From: an uncultured Lachnospiraceae bacterium
GTDB lineage: Bacteria; Bacillota; Clostridia; Lachnospirales; Lachnospiraceae
Reading direction: 5' to 3'
DNA: 64,000 nucleotides
Assembly: GCA_900544685.1 (NCBI GenBank)
Contig: UQWA01000015.1
Coordinates: forward strand, 7,743 to 71,742
A program made the position numbers and the translations under genes. Below the pieces are notes generated by a model. The model had not been told where the DNA came from. It did no database searches and saw nothing but the letters and a program-made list of their open reading frames with translations. Shown here piece after piece: positions 17,388-26,427 of the stretch (position 1 is its first letter; each line of letters starts with the position of its first letter).

Positions 17388-18269
17388 CTATCCCAGTGTG
17401 GCATGGCGTTTGTTATACAGGAACATGAACAGGGAGGCTCCGATAATCAGGACATAGCCCAGAAAACTCAGTATATCAGGAATTTCTCCAAAGAACAGGA
17501 ATCCAAGGATTGCTGTGAAGATGATCTGGCTGTAGTCGTAGATGGAGATTTCCCTTGCCGGAGCGCATTTGTATGCGGCAGTGATGGAGAACTGACCGCA
17601 GGCAGCACCCAGTCCTGCACCGATCAGGATCAGTGCCTGCTTTGGTGTTGGCATTACAAAATGAGTGGCAATCCACGGAATAACAATCAATGTGGAAAAT
17701 GCTGAGAAGTAAAATACAATCACAGGTCCTTTCATATCATACATACCCATTTTGCGCACCATAGTATAGGCAATGCCGGCTCCTAAGCCACCAAGGACAC
17801 CCATCAGGGCTGGAAACAGCTCCACATTCTGGAATCCCGGCTTTACAATGCACAGGCATCCGAAAAATGCCAGAATCAGACAGAAAAACTGAATCGGTTT
17901 GATCTTTTCTTTCAGAATAAAGTAAGAAAAGATAATGGCAAAAAACGGAGACAGTTTGTTTAAAATATTTGCATTGGCAAGCAGCAGATGGTCTATCGCA
18001 TAAAAGTTACACAGAATACCGGTTGTTCCGCACGCACAGCGAATAAACAAAGGGAAGCGGCATTCTTTTTTTACAGTCAGAGGAACTTTGTCACGAATCA
18101 GAACACCGGCTGCGAAGATGGCGGCAACCAGATTCCGGAAAAAACTCTTTTCCACAGACGGCAGATCACCGGAGAGACGGACGAAAAAGCTCATGAATCC
18201 GAATCCCAGGGCAGCCAGCAGAATAAACAGGATGCCTTTTACATAATTATCATTTTTTGTTTCAGTCAT
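17388..18269 (-). CDS. DMT/EamA-family transporter
   Basis: 293 residues with about ten hydrophobic helices in two EamA repeats of five (first about 10-140, second about 150-285). Typical marks are the glycine-rich first helix, ILNKLSPFFAIIFSYFILKE at the end of repeat one, and YSQIIFTAILGFLFFGEIPD in repeat two. The family exports amino acids or metabolites across the membrane; the substrate cannot be told. The ribosome-binding site is poor (AGAAAG); a GTG at 18278 is an alternative start. No operon partner. Confidence 0.87.
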   Translation of the reverse strand: MTETKNDNYVKGILFILLAALGFGFMSFFVRLSGDLPSVEKSFFRNLVAAIFAAGVLIRDKVPLTVKKECRFPLFIRCACGTTGILCNFYAIDHLLLANANILNKLSPFFAIIFSYFILKEKIKPIQFFCLILAFFGCLCIVKPGFQNVELFPALMGVLGGLGAGIAYTMVRKMGMYDMKGPVIVFYFSAFSTLIVIPWIATHFVMPTPKQALILIGAGLGAACGQFSITAAYKCAPAREISIYDYSQIIFTAILGFLFFGEIPDILSFLGYVLIIGASLFMFLYNKRHATLG

Positions 18270-18360
18270 ATTTATCACACTTTCTAAAAAAATATCCCTT
18301 TAAAACAGGAGAAATTACTTCAACAGTATACTACCGGAAAATAGCAGAAGTCAATTCAAG

Positions 18361-18411
18361 AATGCTACAGGCAAGGTTGTATTTTAACTGAAAATTTGCT
18401 ATAGTAGCATT
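18361..18411 (+). promoter_or_regulatory. Promoter of the ECF transporter operon flanked by inverted repeat
   Basis: TTGTAT (18377-18382), 17 bases, TATAGT (18400-18405). Perfect 8-bp inverted arms AATGCTAC (18361-18368) and GTAGCATT (18404-18411) enclose it; the right arm overlaps the end of the -10 and the left lies just upstream of the -35. A repressor could bind both arms. No riboswitch fold was recognised in the leader. Confidence 0.6.
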
Positions 18412-18445
18412 GATTTAAAGTATAAAAAAGGAGGAGATCGTTGTT

Positions 18446-19000
18446 ATGAAATCAAAGTTTGGCATCAAAGAAGTAGTTGCAACAGGTATTGGAACTGCGT
18501 TGTTTGTGGTATTGACCACAGTGCAGATCCCGCTGGGATTTATTCCGAACACCGCACTGCAGCCAAGAGCCGCGCTTCTGGCATTTTTTGCGGCAGTATT
18601 CGGACCGGTAGTTGGCGGTATCATGGGGCTTCTGGGACATGCGCTTGGTGATGCGCTGTTTTATGGAAGCGTATGGTGGAGTTGGGTATTCCCGGATGCC
18701 CTGTTTGGAATTATTGTTGGAGCATTTGCAGCTTACTTTTCCATCAAGGAAGGGGGATTTGCCAAGAAAGAAGCAATTCGTTTTAATGTGATTCAGGTCA
18801 TTGGCAATGCCCTTGCATGGATTGTCGTAGCACCACTGTTGGATATTTTAATCTATGCAGAGCCGGCAAAGAAAGTGTTCGTTCAGGGCTTCTTTGCATT
18901 CCTTGGCAACATTATCGTAGTGGGTATTCTGGGAACACTGCTGGCGTTTGGTTATGCAAAGGCTGGTGGAAAGTCATCCAGCCTGTCAAAAGAAGATTAG
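18446..19000 (+). CDS. ECF transporter S component (UPF0397-like)
   Basis: 184 residues, about five to six hydrophobic helices. The sequence KEVVATGIGTALFVVLT, PLGFIPNTALQPRAALLAF and GFFAFLGNIIVVGILGT match the UPF0397 type of substrate-binding subunit. In energy-coupling factor importers it captures a vitamin-like substrate and docks on the T/A module. Here it is encoded directly before its own double ATPase and T subunit (group I arrangement), so it is probably dedicated. The substrate is not shown by the sequence. AAGGAGGAG precedes ATG. Confidence 0.85.
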   Translation: MKSKFGIKEVVATGIGTALFVVLTTVQIPLGFIPNTALQPRAALLAFFAAVFGPVVGGIMGLLGHALGDALFYGSVWWSWVFPDALFGIIVGAFAAYFSIKEGGFAKKEAIRFNVIQVIGNALAWIVVAPLLDILIYAEPAKKVFVQGFFAFLGNIIVVGILGTLLAFGYAKAGGKSSSLSKED

Positions 19001-19011
19001 GAATATAAAAT

Positions 19012-20736
19012 ATGGAACCGATTATAGAATTTTGCGATTATTCATTTAAATACAGGGCTCAGAAAGAGCCTACCTTAAAGAAAATCAATCTGAAGATCTA
19101 TCCGGGTGAAAAGGTTCTCATTGTAGGCCCGTCCGGTTCCGGGAAATCGACACTGGCTCATTGTCTCAATGGGCTGGTGCCTTTTTCGTATCCGGGAGAA
19201 AGCAGCGGATCACTGAAGATCAAAGGAAAAGATCCGAAAGAAGAGGGTATTTTCGGAATGTCCAAGCTGGTGGGAACGGTATTACAGGATACAGATGGAC
19301 AGTTTATTGGGCTGACAGTTGCAGAAGATATTGCGTTCTCACTGGAAAATGAGTGTACAGATCAGAAAGAGATGGTGCAGCGGGTAAATGAGACCGCAAG
19401 AGAACTGGATCTGGAAAAGCTTCTGGATCATGCCCCGGGAGAACTGTCAGGAGGACAGAAGCAGAGAGTCTCCATGGCAGGAGTGATGATTGACCGGGTG
19501 GAGATTCTGTTATTTGACGAGCCGCTGGCGAATCTGGATCCTGCCAGTGGAAAACGCACGATTGATCTGATTGACCGTATTCAGAAAAATGATCATACAA
19601 CAATCGTTATCATTGAGCATCGTTTGGAAGATGTGCTCTACCGGGATGTAGACCGGATTGTAGTAGTTGGAGATGGAAAAATTGTGGCAGATATGACACC
19701 GGATGCACTTCTGGCAGCTTCTGTGCTGGAGCAGGAAGGTATTCGTGAGCCGTTATATCTGACTGCATGTAAATATATGGGAATACCTGTGACAGAAGAG
19801 CGTAAGCCACAGCATATAGAAAGCTTTAATCTTTCCGGAATGGAAGAAAAGGCTCAGCAGTGGTATCAGAAGACTGCCTGGATACCGCGGCAGACAGATT
19901 TAGAAAAGCTTCTCGAAGTAAAAAATGTCAGCTTTGGATATACAGAAGGACAGCGGGTACTCCAGAATGTGAGTTTTCAAGTGAAAAAAGGCGAGATGCT
20001 GAGTATTGTCGGAAAAAACGGAGCAGGTAAATCTACCATGTCCAGTCTGATCTGCGGATTCCTGCCAACGACAGAAGGCAGCATCTGTTACCACGGATAC
20101 GATATGAAAGGCTGGAGTATCAAAGAGCGGGGCGAGAAGATTGGATTTGTGATGCAGAGTCCGAACCAGATGATTTCCAAGGCAATGATTTTTGATGAGG
20201 TAGCACTGGGACTGGTGATCCGTCAGGTATCGGAAGAGGAGATAAAGGAACGGGTACATCGGGCACTGAAGATCTGTGGACTGTATGAGATGCGGAACTG
20301 GCCGGTATCTGCTTTAAGCTTCGGACAAAAAAAGAGAGTAACCATTGCATCTATTCTGGTAATGGAACCGGAGATAATCATTCTCGATGAGCCGACGGCA
20401 GGACAGGATTACCGTCATTATACAGAGATTATGGAATTCCTGAAAAGATTGAATCAGGAATCCGGCATCACTATTATGATGATTACCCATGATATGCACC
20501 TGATGCTGGAATACACAGATCGGGCGATCGTGCTGGCAGATGGACAGATCCTGGCAGACGATACCCCTGCAGCGATACTGACCAATAAGCATCTGGCAGA
20601 ACAGGCGAATCTGAAAAAAACATCCCTGTATGATCTGGCAGTAAAATGTGGAATATCAGATGTATCGGGATTCGTAGAGCGGTTTATTCAGTATGACAGG
20701 AAGGAGAGGAAACATGTCCAGAATTTTGAAATATGA
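19012..20736 (+). CDS. ECF transporter ATPase, two fused ABC domains (A1-A2)
   Basis: 574 residues holding two nucleotide-binding domains. Domain 1: Walker A GPSGSGKST near residue 43, signature LSGGQKQR, Walker B ILLFDEPLANLDP. Domain 2 begins near residue 300: Walker A GKNGAGKST, a variant signature LSFGQKKR, Walker B IIILDEPTAGQD. It powers the S/T module. Such fused EcfA proteins go with UPF0397 S components. It overlaps the T-subunit gene by 23 bases, so translation is probably coupled. Confidence 0.93.
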   Translation: MEPIIEFCDYSFKYRAQKEPTLKKINLKIYPGEKVLIVGPSGSGKSTLAHCLNGLVPFSYPGESSGSLKIKGKDPKEEGIFGMSKLVGTVLQDTDGQFIGLTVAEDIAFSLENECTDQKEMVQRVNETARELDLEKLLDHAPGELSGGQKQRVSMAGVMIDRVEILLFDEPLANLDPASGKRTIDLIDRIQKNDHTTIVIIEHRLEDVLYRDVDRIVVVGDGKIVADMTPDALLAASVLEQEGIREPLYLTACKYMGIPVTEERKPQHIESFNLSGMEEKAQQWYQKTAWIPRQTDLEKLLEVKNVSFGYTEGQRVLQNVSFQVKKGEMLSIVGKNGAGKSTMSSLICGFLPTTEGSICYHGYDMKGWSIKERGEKIGFVMQSPNQMISKAMIFDEVALGLVIRQVSEEEIKERVHRALKICGLYEMRNWPVSALSFGQKKRVTIASILVMEPEIIILDEPTAGQDYRHYTEIMEFLKRLNQESGITIMMITHDMHLMLEYTDRAIVLADGQILADDTPAAILTNKHLAEQANLKKTSLYDLAVKCGISDVSGFVERFIQYDRKERKHVQNFEI

Positions 20737-21538
20737 ACAGAAAAATACCTGGATTGATGACCTGACAGGAGTTACAAAGCTGATGTTTTTCCTGTTATGG
20801 TCCATTGTCAGCATGATCACATATGATACCAGAGTGCTTCTGGTTATGTTGCTGTTCAGTATTATCATTTTCCGAATGTCGAAAATCAGCTGGAAACAGG
20901 TGGGAACGGTATTCAAATTCATATTATTGTTTTTATGTTTGAATCTGGTTGTGATTTTCTTCTTTTCCCCTTATCAGGGCAGTAAGATCTATGGAACAAG
21001 AAGCGAGCTGTTCCATTTGTTTGGCAATTATGCAGTGACAAAGGAACAGTTATTTTATGAATTCAATATTATGATCAAGTATTTTACTGTAGCTCCAGCA
21101 GTACTGATGTTCATCTGCACGACGAATCCAAGTGAGTTTGCAGCATCGTTAAACCGGATTGGAGTACCGTATCATGTGGGATATTCTGTGGCAATTGCGT
21201 TACGTTATATTCCTGATGTACAGGAAGACTTCACCAGAATTAAAAACGCACAGGCAGCCAGAGGAATCGAGATGTCAAGTAAGGCATCCCTGCTTTCCAG
21301 AATCAAAAATACGGCAACTATTTTGCTGCCGCTGATTTTTACCGGTATGGAGCGAATCGATACCATCAGCAATGCCATGGAACTGAGACGGTTCGGTCTG
21401 CACAAAAAAAGAACCTGGTATTCCGGAAGACCATTGAAAACTGCAGATTATGCAGTCATAATCTTTCTGGCGGTATTCAGCGTGGGAGCACTGATACTCA
21501 CCTTCCGGAATGGAAGCAGGTTCTATAATCCATTTTAA
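20714..21538 (+). CDS. ECF transporter transmembrane component (EcfT)
   Basis: 274 residues, five to six hydrophobic helices. The family's coupling motif, AARGIE (Ala-Arg-Gly), lies near residue 190 after KNAQ, with a second ELRRFGL motif near 235. EcfT links the S component to the ATPases. ATG 20714 follows AAGGAGAGG and lies inside the end of the ATPase gene. This is the last gene of the operon; it ends 1 base from the convergent gene at 21540. Confidence 0.92.
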   Translation: MSRILKYEQKNTWIDDLTGVTKLMFFLLWSIVSMITYDTRVLLVMLLFSIIIFRMSKISWKQVGTVFKFILLFLCLNLVVIFFFSPYQGSKIYGTRSELFHLFGNYAVTKEQLFYEFNIMIKYFTVAPAVLMFICTTNPSEFAASLNRIGVPYHVGYSVAIALRYIPDVQEDFTRIKNAQAARGIEMSSKASLLSRIKNTATILLPLIFTGMERIDTISNAMELRRFGLHKKRTWYSGRPLKTADYAVIIFLAVFSVGALILTFRNGSRFYNPF

Positions 21539-21539
21539 A

Positions 21540-21944
21540 TCACACCTTCACTTCAAAGTCTTTATGGCACTTTGGACAGTTGGTGACATGTTTTCCTTTT
21601 ACTTTTGGAAGACGGATGGTTGTATGGCAGTACGGGCACTTGCGGTATACGTGAGTGTTGCGGTCCTGCCATTTTCTTTTCTGAAGACGGAAGAAGCGGG
21701 CTGCTTTGTTGTACTGATCCATGTAATAGTTATTCTCTTTTTGTCTGGCCTCAAAGTTTCTGGACAGGCAGCGGTACAGGAAAAAGAGCACGACGATCAA
21801 CCCCAGTGTATAGAAAATACTGCTTCTGGTTACCAGGTTTAATACAAAAAAAGCAAGATAGACAAAAAACAATGCCTGGCCGAGCTGATCCATGCCGTAA
21901 CGTCCCTGAAGAAAACGGTTTAAAGCATCTCTTAATTTATTCAT
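21540..21944 (-). CDS. Membrane protein with C-terminal zinc ribbon
   Basis: 134 residues. Two adjacent hydrophobic helices (about 24-62) are followed by a basic region and a C-terminal CPYC ... CPKC pair, the layout of a zinc ribbon (first pair near 104, second near 124). No family name is certain. It is the last gene of the minus-strand chaperone island, 17 bases after the DnaJ-like gene, so it may serve as a membrane-bound partner of that machinery. The ribosome-binding site AGGAGG overlaps the end of the DnaJ-like gene. Confidence 0.7.
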   Translation of the reverse strand: MNKLRDALNRFLQGRYGMDQLGQALFFVYLAFFVLNLVTRSSIFYTLGLIVVLFFLYRCLSRNFEARQKENNYYMDQYNKAARFFRLQKRKWQDRNTHVYRKCPYCHTTIRLPKVKGKHVTNCPKCHKDFEVKV

Positions 21945-21961
21945 GATATAACGAATCCTCC

Positions 21962-22819
21962 TTACAAATATTCTTCCGGATTGATCTGAGCCGGATTGCC
22001 CATTGCAGATTCCCCGACACCGGAGTGTGAGGAACTATTATCTGGAACATTGTAGTAGTAGCTGTTATTCGGTGTGGTATAGTAACCATAGTTACGGAAA
22101 CCACAGCATCCACCACCACCACACAGCATACAGAACAGGTTGATAACAATGTAATACCAGCAGCAGCTATGTGTGGAATGGAAGGTACGTCCAAAGGTCT
22201 CGCTCTGTTCTGTGAAGACCCGTCCACCGGACTGTATCTGGTTCAGAAGCTGACGGTACTGGGCATTATTAGGTTCCATCTGCACAGCTGTCTTGATATG
22301 AGACAGGGCAGTAACCTGATTACCGGTATTATAATTTGCAATGGCACTTAAGAAATACCATTCTGCATTCTTACTGGATATGGTACTCAGTACATGGAGA
22401 GCTTCTTCATAACAGTGATTGCGGATATAATGCCGAACTGTGTCATATGGAGAAGGCTGGCCGGAGTTATTACTTTGCTGCTGATATCCGCCAAATCCAC
22501 CAAAGGCTTCCCAGAAACTGGCAAACGGATCATCACCATAAGAGCCGCTGCCATTGCCATAGGAACCACCTCCATAAGAGCTTCCGCCGTAAGAAGATCC
22601 GCCGTAGGAGGAACTGCTTCCATAAGAAGAACTGCCGGCTGTTCCGTTTTTTATCTGATTATAAGCGGCATTGATTTCACTCATTTTCTGCGCTGCAGCT
22701 TCATCGCCCGGATTCAGGTCCGGATGGTATTTTTTTGCCAGCTTACGATATGCTTTTGTGACTTCCTCTTCAGAGGCACCATGTGGTACACCGAGTACCT
22801 CATAAGGATCCTGTGTCAT
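21962..22819 (-). CDS. J-domain protein (DnaJ-like) with Gly/Ser/Tyr linker and TPR-like repeats
   Basis: 285 residues. Residues 5-55 form a J domain ([16 protein letters not shown]) with the essential HPD at 32-34. Next comes a low-complexity linker of Ser, Tyr and Gly (about 62-110), then helical repeats around [15 protein letters not shown] and [20 protein letters not shown] that look TPR-like. A short hydrophobic Cys-rich stretch follows near 225 ([21 protein letters not shown]) and a Tyr/Asn-rich tail. It lacks the DnaJ zinc-finger and client domains, so it is a specialised co-chaperone for the short DnaK encoded upstream. Its ATG overlaps the end of the DUF5685-like gene by 4 bases. Confidence 0.85.
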   Translation of the reverse strand: MTQDPYEVLGVPHGASEEEVTKAYRKLAKKYHPDLNPGDEAAAQKMSEINAAYNQIKNGTAGSSSYGSSSSYGGSSYGGSSYGGGSYGNGSGSYGDDPFASFWEAFGGFGGYQQQSNNSGQPSPYDTVRHYIRNHCYEEALHVLSTISSKNAEWYFLSAIANYNTGNQVTALSHIKTAVQMEPNNAQYRQLLNQIQSGGRVFTEQSETFGRTFHSTHSCCWYYIVINLFCMLCGGGGCCGFRNYGYYTTPNNSYYYNVPDNSSSHSGVGESAMGNPAQINPEEYL

Positions 22820-23631
22820 TTTTTCTTTACACTCCTCTTTTTGTATAATTCGTACTTAATGAGAACACCAGAAAAAAGGATGTTTTCAATAATTGCACGG
22901 TCTTTTTGAAAATTCAGAGCCTGATAAGATGATACTACATCAGACATCAACATATGCAGTATATCATCAAATTCCTTTTTTTGACAGATGACAAGTGGAT
23001 TATAGCTCTGTTTTTTTAAATCTTTTTTTAAATCCATGCAGGCATCCAGAATATAGATGTATTTTCCCAGAACTTTGCCAAAGGTGCGCAGACGTTCGTC
23101 CAGAGAATCTTCAAACGGAACAAAAAGTTCGCCCATCAGATCACCGAAGCAGTTTGCCGGGACATCCGGAATCAGAATATTATTTTTTTCAATCATGGAA
23201 AGTTCGTCCAGCTTCTCACGAATAACCCTGCACTGCCTTGGAAAACTCTGTTCCACTTTTTTGCATTCTTTTTCAAGGAGACGGGATTCTCCCAGAGACA
23301 GAAGATTCTTATCATCGTTCCAGTCATCTAACATATTATAGTAGGCAAGGTAGATATTCATGTCTGCTGCATAGTCCAGAATCTCGCTTTTCAGATATTC
23401 CTGCTTTTTCAGTGGATGAACACGGCATTTTTGACTGTGGAGAGATTCAGGGGCATCATATACAGCAGACAGAAATAGAGCAAGGAAAGTCATATCGTAG
23501 GTAAGGGTCATTCTACAAAGTGAATTGTGTCTGTTTCCCAATGCTCTGCACAGTCCACAGTAATAGGACTGATAACGATATCGGTCTTCCGGAGACAATT
23601 GTTCCATATTAGCTAATATATATCCGAACAT
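22816..23631 (-). CDS. DUF5685-like cytoplasmic protein
   Basis: 271 residues, soluble and helical. The N-terminus [16 protein letters not shown] with [14 protein letters not shown] (a CxxC pair) recalls the DUF5685 family, whose function is unknown. A run of acidic/basic helices follows, with [15 protein letters not shown] near 190. It is sandwiched between the dnaK-like and dnaJ-like genes, which suggests it is a cofactor or client of that pair. ATG 23631 has AGGAG at the right distance and lies 9 bases after the end of the dnaK-like gene; the in-frame start at 23661 would sit inside that gene. Confidence 0.65.
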   Translation of the reverse strand: MFGYILANMEQLSPEDRYRYQSYYCGLCRALGNRHNSLCRMTLTYDMTFLALFLSAVYDAPESLHSQKCRVHPLKKQEYLKSEILDYAADMNIYLAYYNMLDDWNDDKNLLSLGESRLLEKECKKVEQSFPRQCRVIREKLDELSMIEKNNILIPDVPANCFGDLMGELFVPFEDSLDERLRTFGKVLGKYIYILDACMDLKKDLKKQSYNPLVICQKKEFDDILHMLMSDVVSSYQALNFQKDRAIIENILFSGVLIKYELYKKRSVKKK

Positions 23632-23639
23632 AAGAACTC

Positions 23640-25190
23640 CTATTCTTTCTTTTTGCGCCATGGACGCTTTTTCTTCCCGGCTGCTTCCCGGCGCTTCTGA
23701 TCTTCCTCTTCATACATCTGAGCCTCATAGACGGCGCGGTCGATTTCTTCTTTGCTTAAATTGGAAGAAGCAGTAATCGTGATCTCCTGACTCTTACCGG
23801 TTCCCAGATCCCTGGCTGATACATTGACAATACCGTTGGCATCGATAGCAAAAGTGACTTCAATCTGCGGAACGCCACGCATGGCACGTTTGATGCCCTT
23901 CAGATGGAATTCGCCGATCAGCTTATTATCTCGAGTCATCTGGCGTTCACCTTGAAATACCTTGATGTCCACAGTAGTTTGAAAACTGGCGGCAGTCGTG
24001 TAGATCTGGCTCTTTGTAATCGGAATGGTAGTATTGCGGTCAATAATTTTTGAATATACGCCGCCCACCGTCTCAATACCAAGGGAAAGTGGTGTCACAT
24101 CCAGAAGCAGGAGACCGGTTACTTCACCGGCAAGTACTCCGCCCTGAAGGGATGCACCCATAGCAACACATTCATCCGGGTTGATGCCCTTAAATGGCTC
24201 TTTTCCCATGAACTTGCGAATGGCTTCCTGAACGGCCGGGATACGGCTGGAACCGCCCACCAGAAGTACTTTGGAGATATCTGTGGAAGCCAGACCGGCA
24301 TCTGACAGTGCCTGGCGCACCGGATCCATGGTCTGTGCAACCAGATGGGAGGTCAGATAATCGAACAGTCCGCGTGTTATGGTTGTTTCATAATTGACAG
24401 GACCATTCTTGTTCTGGGTCAGGAACGGAAGATTGACGGATGTCTCTGTCATGGAGCTTAAATCAATCTTTGCAGTCTCGGCAGCTTCCTTCAGACGCGC
24501 CAGTACAGCAATATCCTTACGGACATCGCATTTATATTCCCGTTTCAGATCTGCAACAAAATGATCCACCAGAGCCTGGTCAAAATCATCACCACCCAGA
24601 TGATTATTGCCGGCAGTGGCAAGAACTTCAATGACACCGCTGTTGATATCCAGAATAGAGACATCAAAGGTACCGCCACCCAGGTCAAAGACCATGATTT
24701 TCTGAGGTTCCTCACGGTCAATTCCATAGGCAAGAGCTGCTGCTGTCGGTTCGTTGATAATACGCTGTACATTCAACCCTGCAATGGTGCCGGCATCTTT
24801 GGTTGCCTGACGCTGTGCATCTGTAAAATAGGCAGGAACGGTAATCACGGCATCGGTGACTTCTTCACCAAGATAATCACAGGCATCGTTCTTCAACTGT
24901 TGAAGAATCATGGCTGAGATCTCCTGAGGGGAATAGGACTTCCCATCGATGTTTACGTGATAGTCACTGCCCATGTGACGCTTGATCGAGCTGATGGTAC
25001 GATTTGGGTTCACAACAGCCTGTCTTTTAGCGGTCTGTCCAATCAGACGTTCTCCGGTTTTTGTAAAAGCGACAACAGAAGGAGTGGTTCTGCTGCCGCT
25101 TTCATTAGGGATAATGACACTTTCTCCACCCTCCATGACTGCGACGCAGGAGTTGGTAGTGCCTAAATCAATTCCAATAAGTTTTGACAT
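23640..25190 (-). CDS. Short Hsp70 (DnaK paralogue)
   Basis: 516 residues, about 100 shorter than standard DnaK. The nucleotide-binding domain is complete: [14 protein letters not shown], the [20 protein letters not shown] signature, [13 protein letters not shown] and [13 protein letters not shown]. The substrate-binding beta domain is present ([17 protein letters not shown] to about residue 490). The alpha-helical lid is almost absent, replaced by a short basic tail ending in [12 protein letters not shown] lidless Hsp70 releases clients quickly, so it probably handles particular partners. It heads a four-gene island (DUF5685-like, J protein, zinc ribbon) without grpE or hrcA, so it is not the main heat-shock operon. 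Confidence 0.9.
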   Translation of the reverse strand: MSKLIGIDLGTTNSCVAVMEGGESVIIPNESGSRTTPSVVAFTKTGERLIGQTAKRQAVVNPNRTISSIKRHMGSDYHVNIDGKSYSPQEISAMILQQLKNDACDYLGEEVTDAVITVPAYFTDAQRQATKDAGTIAGLNVQRIINEPTAAALAYGIDREEPQKIMVFDLGGGTFDVSILDINSGVIEVLATAGNNHLGGDDFDQALVDHFVADLKREYKCDVRKDIAVLARLKEAAETAKIDLSSMTETSVNLPFLTQNKNGPVNYETTITRGLFDYLTSHLVAQTMDPVRQALSDAGLASTDISKVLLVGGSSRIPAVQEAIRKFMGKEPFKGINPDECVAMGASLQGGVLAGEVTGLLLLDVTPLSLGIETVGGVYSKIIDRNTTIPITKSQIYTTAASFQTTVDIKVFQGERQMTRDNKLIGEFHLKGIKRAMRGVPQIEVTFAIDANGIVNVSARDLGTGKSQEITITASSNLSKEEIDRAVYEAQMYEEEDQKRREAAGKKKRPWRKKKE

Positions 25191-25221
25191 ATTAGCTTCT
25201 CCATACTATATAAATAATTGT

Positions 25222-25264
25222 AATTGCTTTATTTATAGTACCGTGAAAAGCAATTAAATGTCAA
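25222..25264 (-). promoter_or_regulatory. Promoter and inverted-repeat operator of the chaperone island
   Basis: On the minus strand TTGACA (plus 25259-25264), 18 bases, TACTAT (plus 25235-25240). A perfect 9-bp inverted repeat, AATTGCTTT (25222-25230) and AAAGCAATT (25247-25255), brackets the -10. It is not the CIRCE element (TTAGCACTC-N9-GAGTGCTAA) that controls the main dnaK operon, so another regulator is expected. Confidence 0.6.
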
Positions 25265-25314
25265 TATTCGGGCATAAACAGCCCATTAAATAAAAAGAAA
25301 AAATTTATAAAGAA

Positions 25315-26427
25315 TCAGATATACTTCCGTACAATCCGCTGCATCTCATCCCACTTGTTTTCCATATCTGCAACCAGTTTGAACTGTGTGCGGGCACGGT
25401 CCAGATTATGGGTTGGATAATCGATTTTAAAATAGGTGTCTCCGGAGAGATAATCGGTCAGGAAACGCATACCACATTCATAGGTCATGACTTTGGCACC
25501 AAGAGGGAGGCAGCGAATCTCATCATCGGTCAGGATCCCTTCACATCCTTCAATGAAGCCCTTTGCATACACATCATACAGATTCAGATCACAGGAAATC
25601 TTTGACAGATCCTTTTCATCCTCGGCACCTGTGCTGGCACCGAAGCGGATGGAATCACCGAAATCGTTGACGGCAAGACCAGGCATAACAGTATCCAGAT
25701 CAATGACGCATAAGCCTTTTTTGGTAGCCTCATCAATTAGGACATTGTTGGACTTGGTATCATTGTGGGTAACTCGAAGGGGCAGTGTCCCGTCAGCCAG
25801 AAGATCACCCAGGATACATGCCACATCATAGCGGTCTTTTACAAACTGAATTTCTTTCTGCACATCGGATGCACGTCCGCAGACATCAGATTCCACTGCC
25901 TTTTCAAAAGCAGTGAAACGTGTCTTGGTATCGTGGAAACCGGCAATGGTTTCATGCAGTGTGTCGGCAGGAAAATCTGCGAGCATTTTCTGAAAATGAC
26001 CAAAAGCTACCGCACTTTCATAAAAGTCTTCCGGACCACTGAGTTCTTCCAGAGCATAGGCATCTTCAATAAAATGATAAGCTCTCCAGTATTCCCCGTA
26101 ACTGTCAATGAAGTAAGGTTCTCCTGTTTTTGCGTGTACAAAATCAAGAGTCTCCCTCTGAGGATCTCCGCCCTGTGCCAGAATCTGCTTCTTCAGATAG
26201 TCGGTTACATGAAGAATATTTTCCATAAGGGAAACCGGGTCAGTAAAAACGGCCCGGTTCATATGCTGAAGAGAGTAGTGGCAGATGACGCCATCCTGCT
26301 CAAATTCTATCATATAGGTATCGTTAATATGTCCATGACCGCATGGCTTACAGCTTACAAAGCTTCCTTCGATGGAAAAACCGGAGATAGCTTCCTGTCT
26401 GCCTGCGGCTAAGGTTTCCTGATTCAT
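25315..26427 (-). CDS. NahK-like sugar 1-kinase (phosphotransferase family), copy 1
   Basis: 370 residues, phosphotransferase (APH/choline kinase) fold. The ATP-binding lobe has CGHGHINDTYMI; the catalytic loop is LRVTHNDTKSNNVLID and the metal-binding Asp is in LCVIDLDTVMPG. This pattern is that of N-acetylhexosamine 1-kinase (NahK/LnpB), which makes HexNAc 1-phosphate. The true sugar here is unproven. GGAGGAG precedes the ATG, which lies directly after the stop of the nucleotidyltransferase gene, so the two are coupled. A close paralogue lies at 27473. Confidence 0.83.
   Translation of the reverse strand: MNQETLAAGRQEAISGFSIEGSFVSCKPCGHGHINDTYMIEFEQDGVICHYSLQHMNRAVFTDPVSLMENILHVTDYLKKQILAQGGDPQRETLDFVHAKTGEPYFIDSYGEYWRAYHFIEDAYALEELSGPEDFYESAVAFGHFQKMLADFPADTLHETIAGFHDTKTRFTAFEKAVESDVCGRASDVQKEIQFVKDRYDVACILGDLLADGTLPLRVTHNDTKSNNVLIDEATKKGLCVIDLDTVMPGLAVNDFGDSIRFGASTGAEDEKDLSKISCDLNLYDVYAKGFIEGCEGILTDDEIRCLPLGAKVMTYECGMRFLTDYLSGDTYFKIDYPTHNLDRARTQFKLVADMENKWDEMQRIVRKYI

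Noticed and set aside
18300..18445. Riboswitch upstream of the ECF transporter operon
   Set aside because: The leader after the promoter is only about 35 bases, too short for a known vitamin riboswitch.
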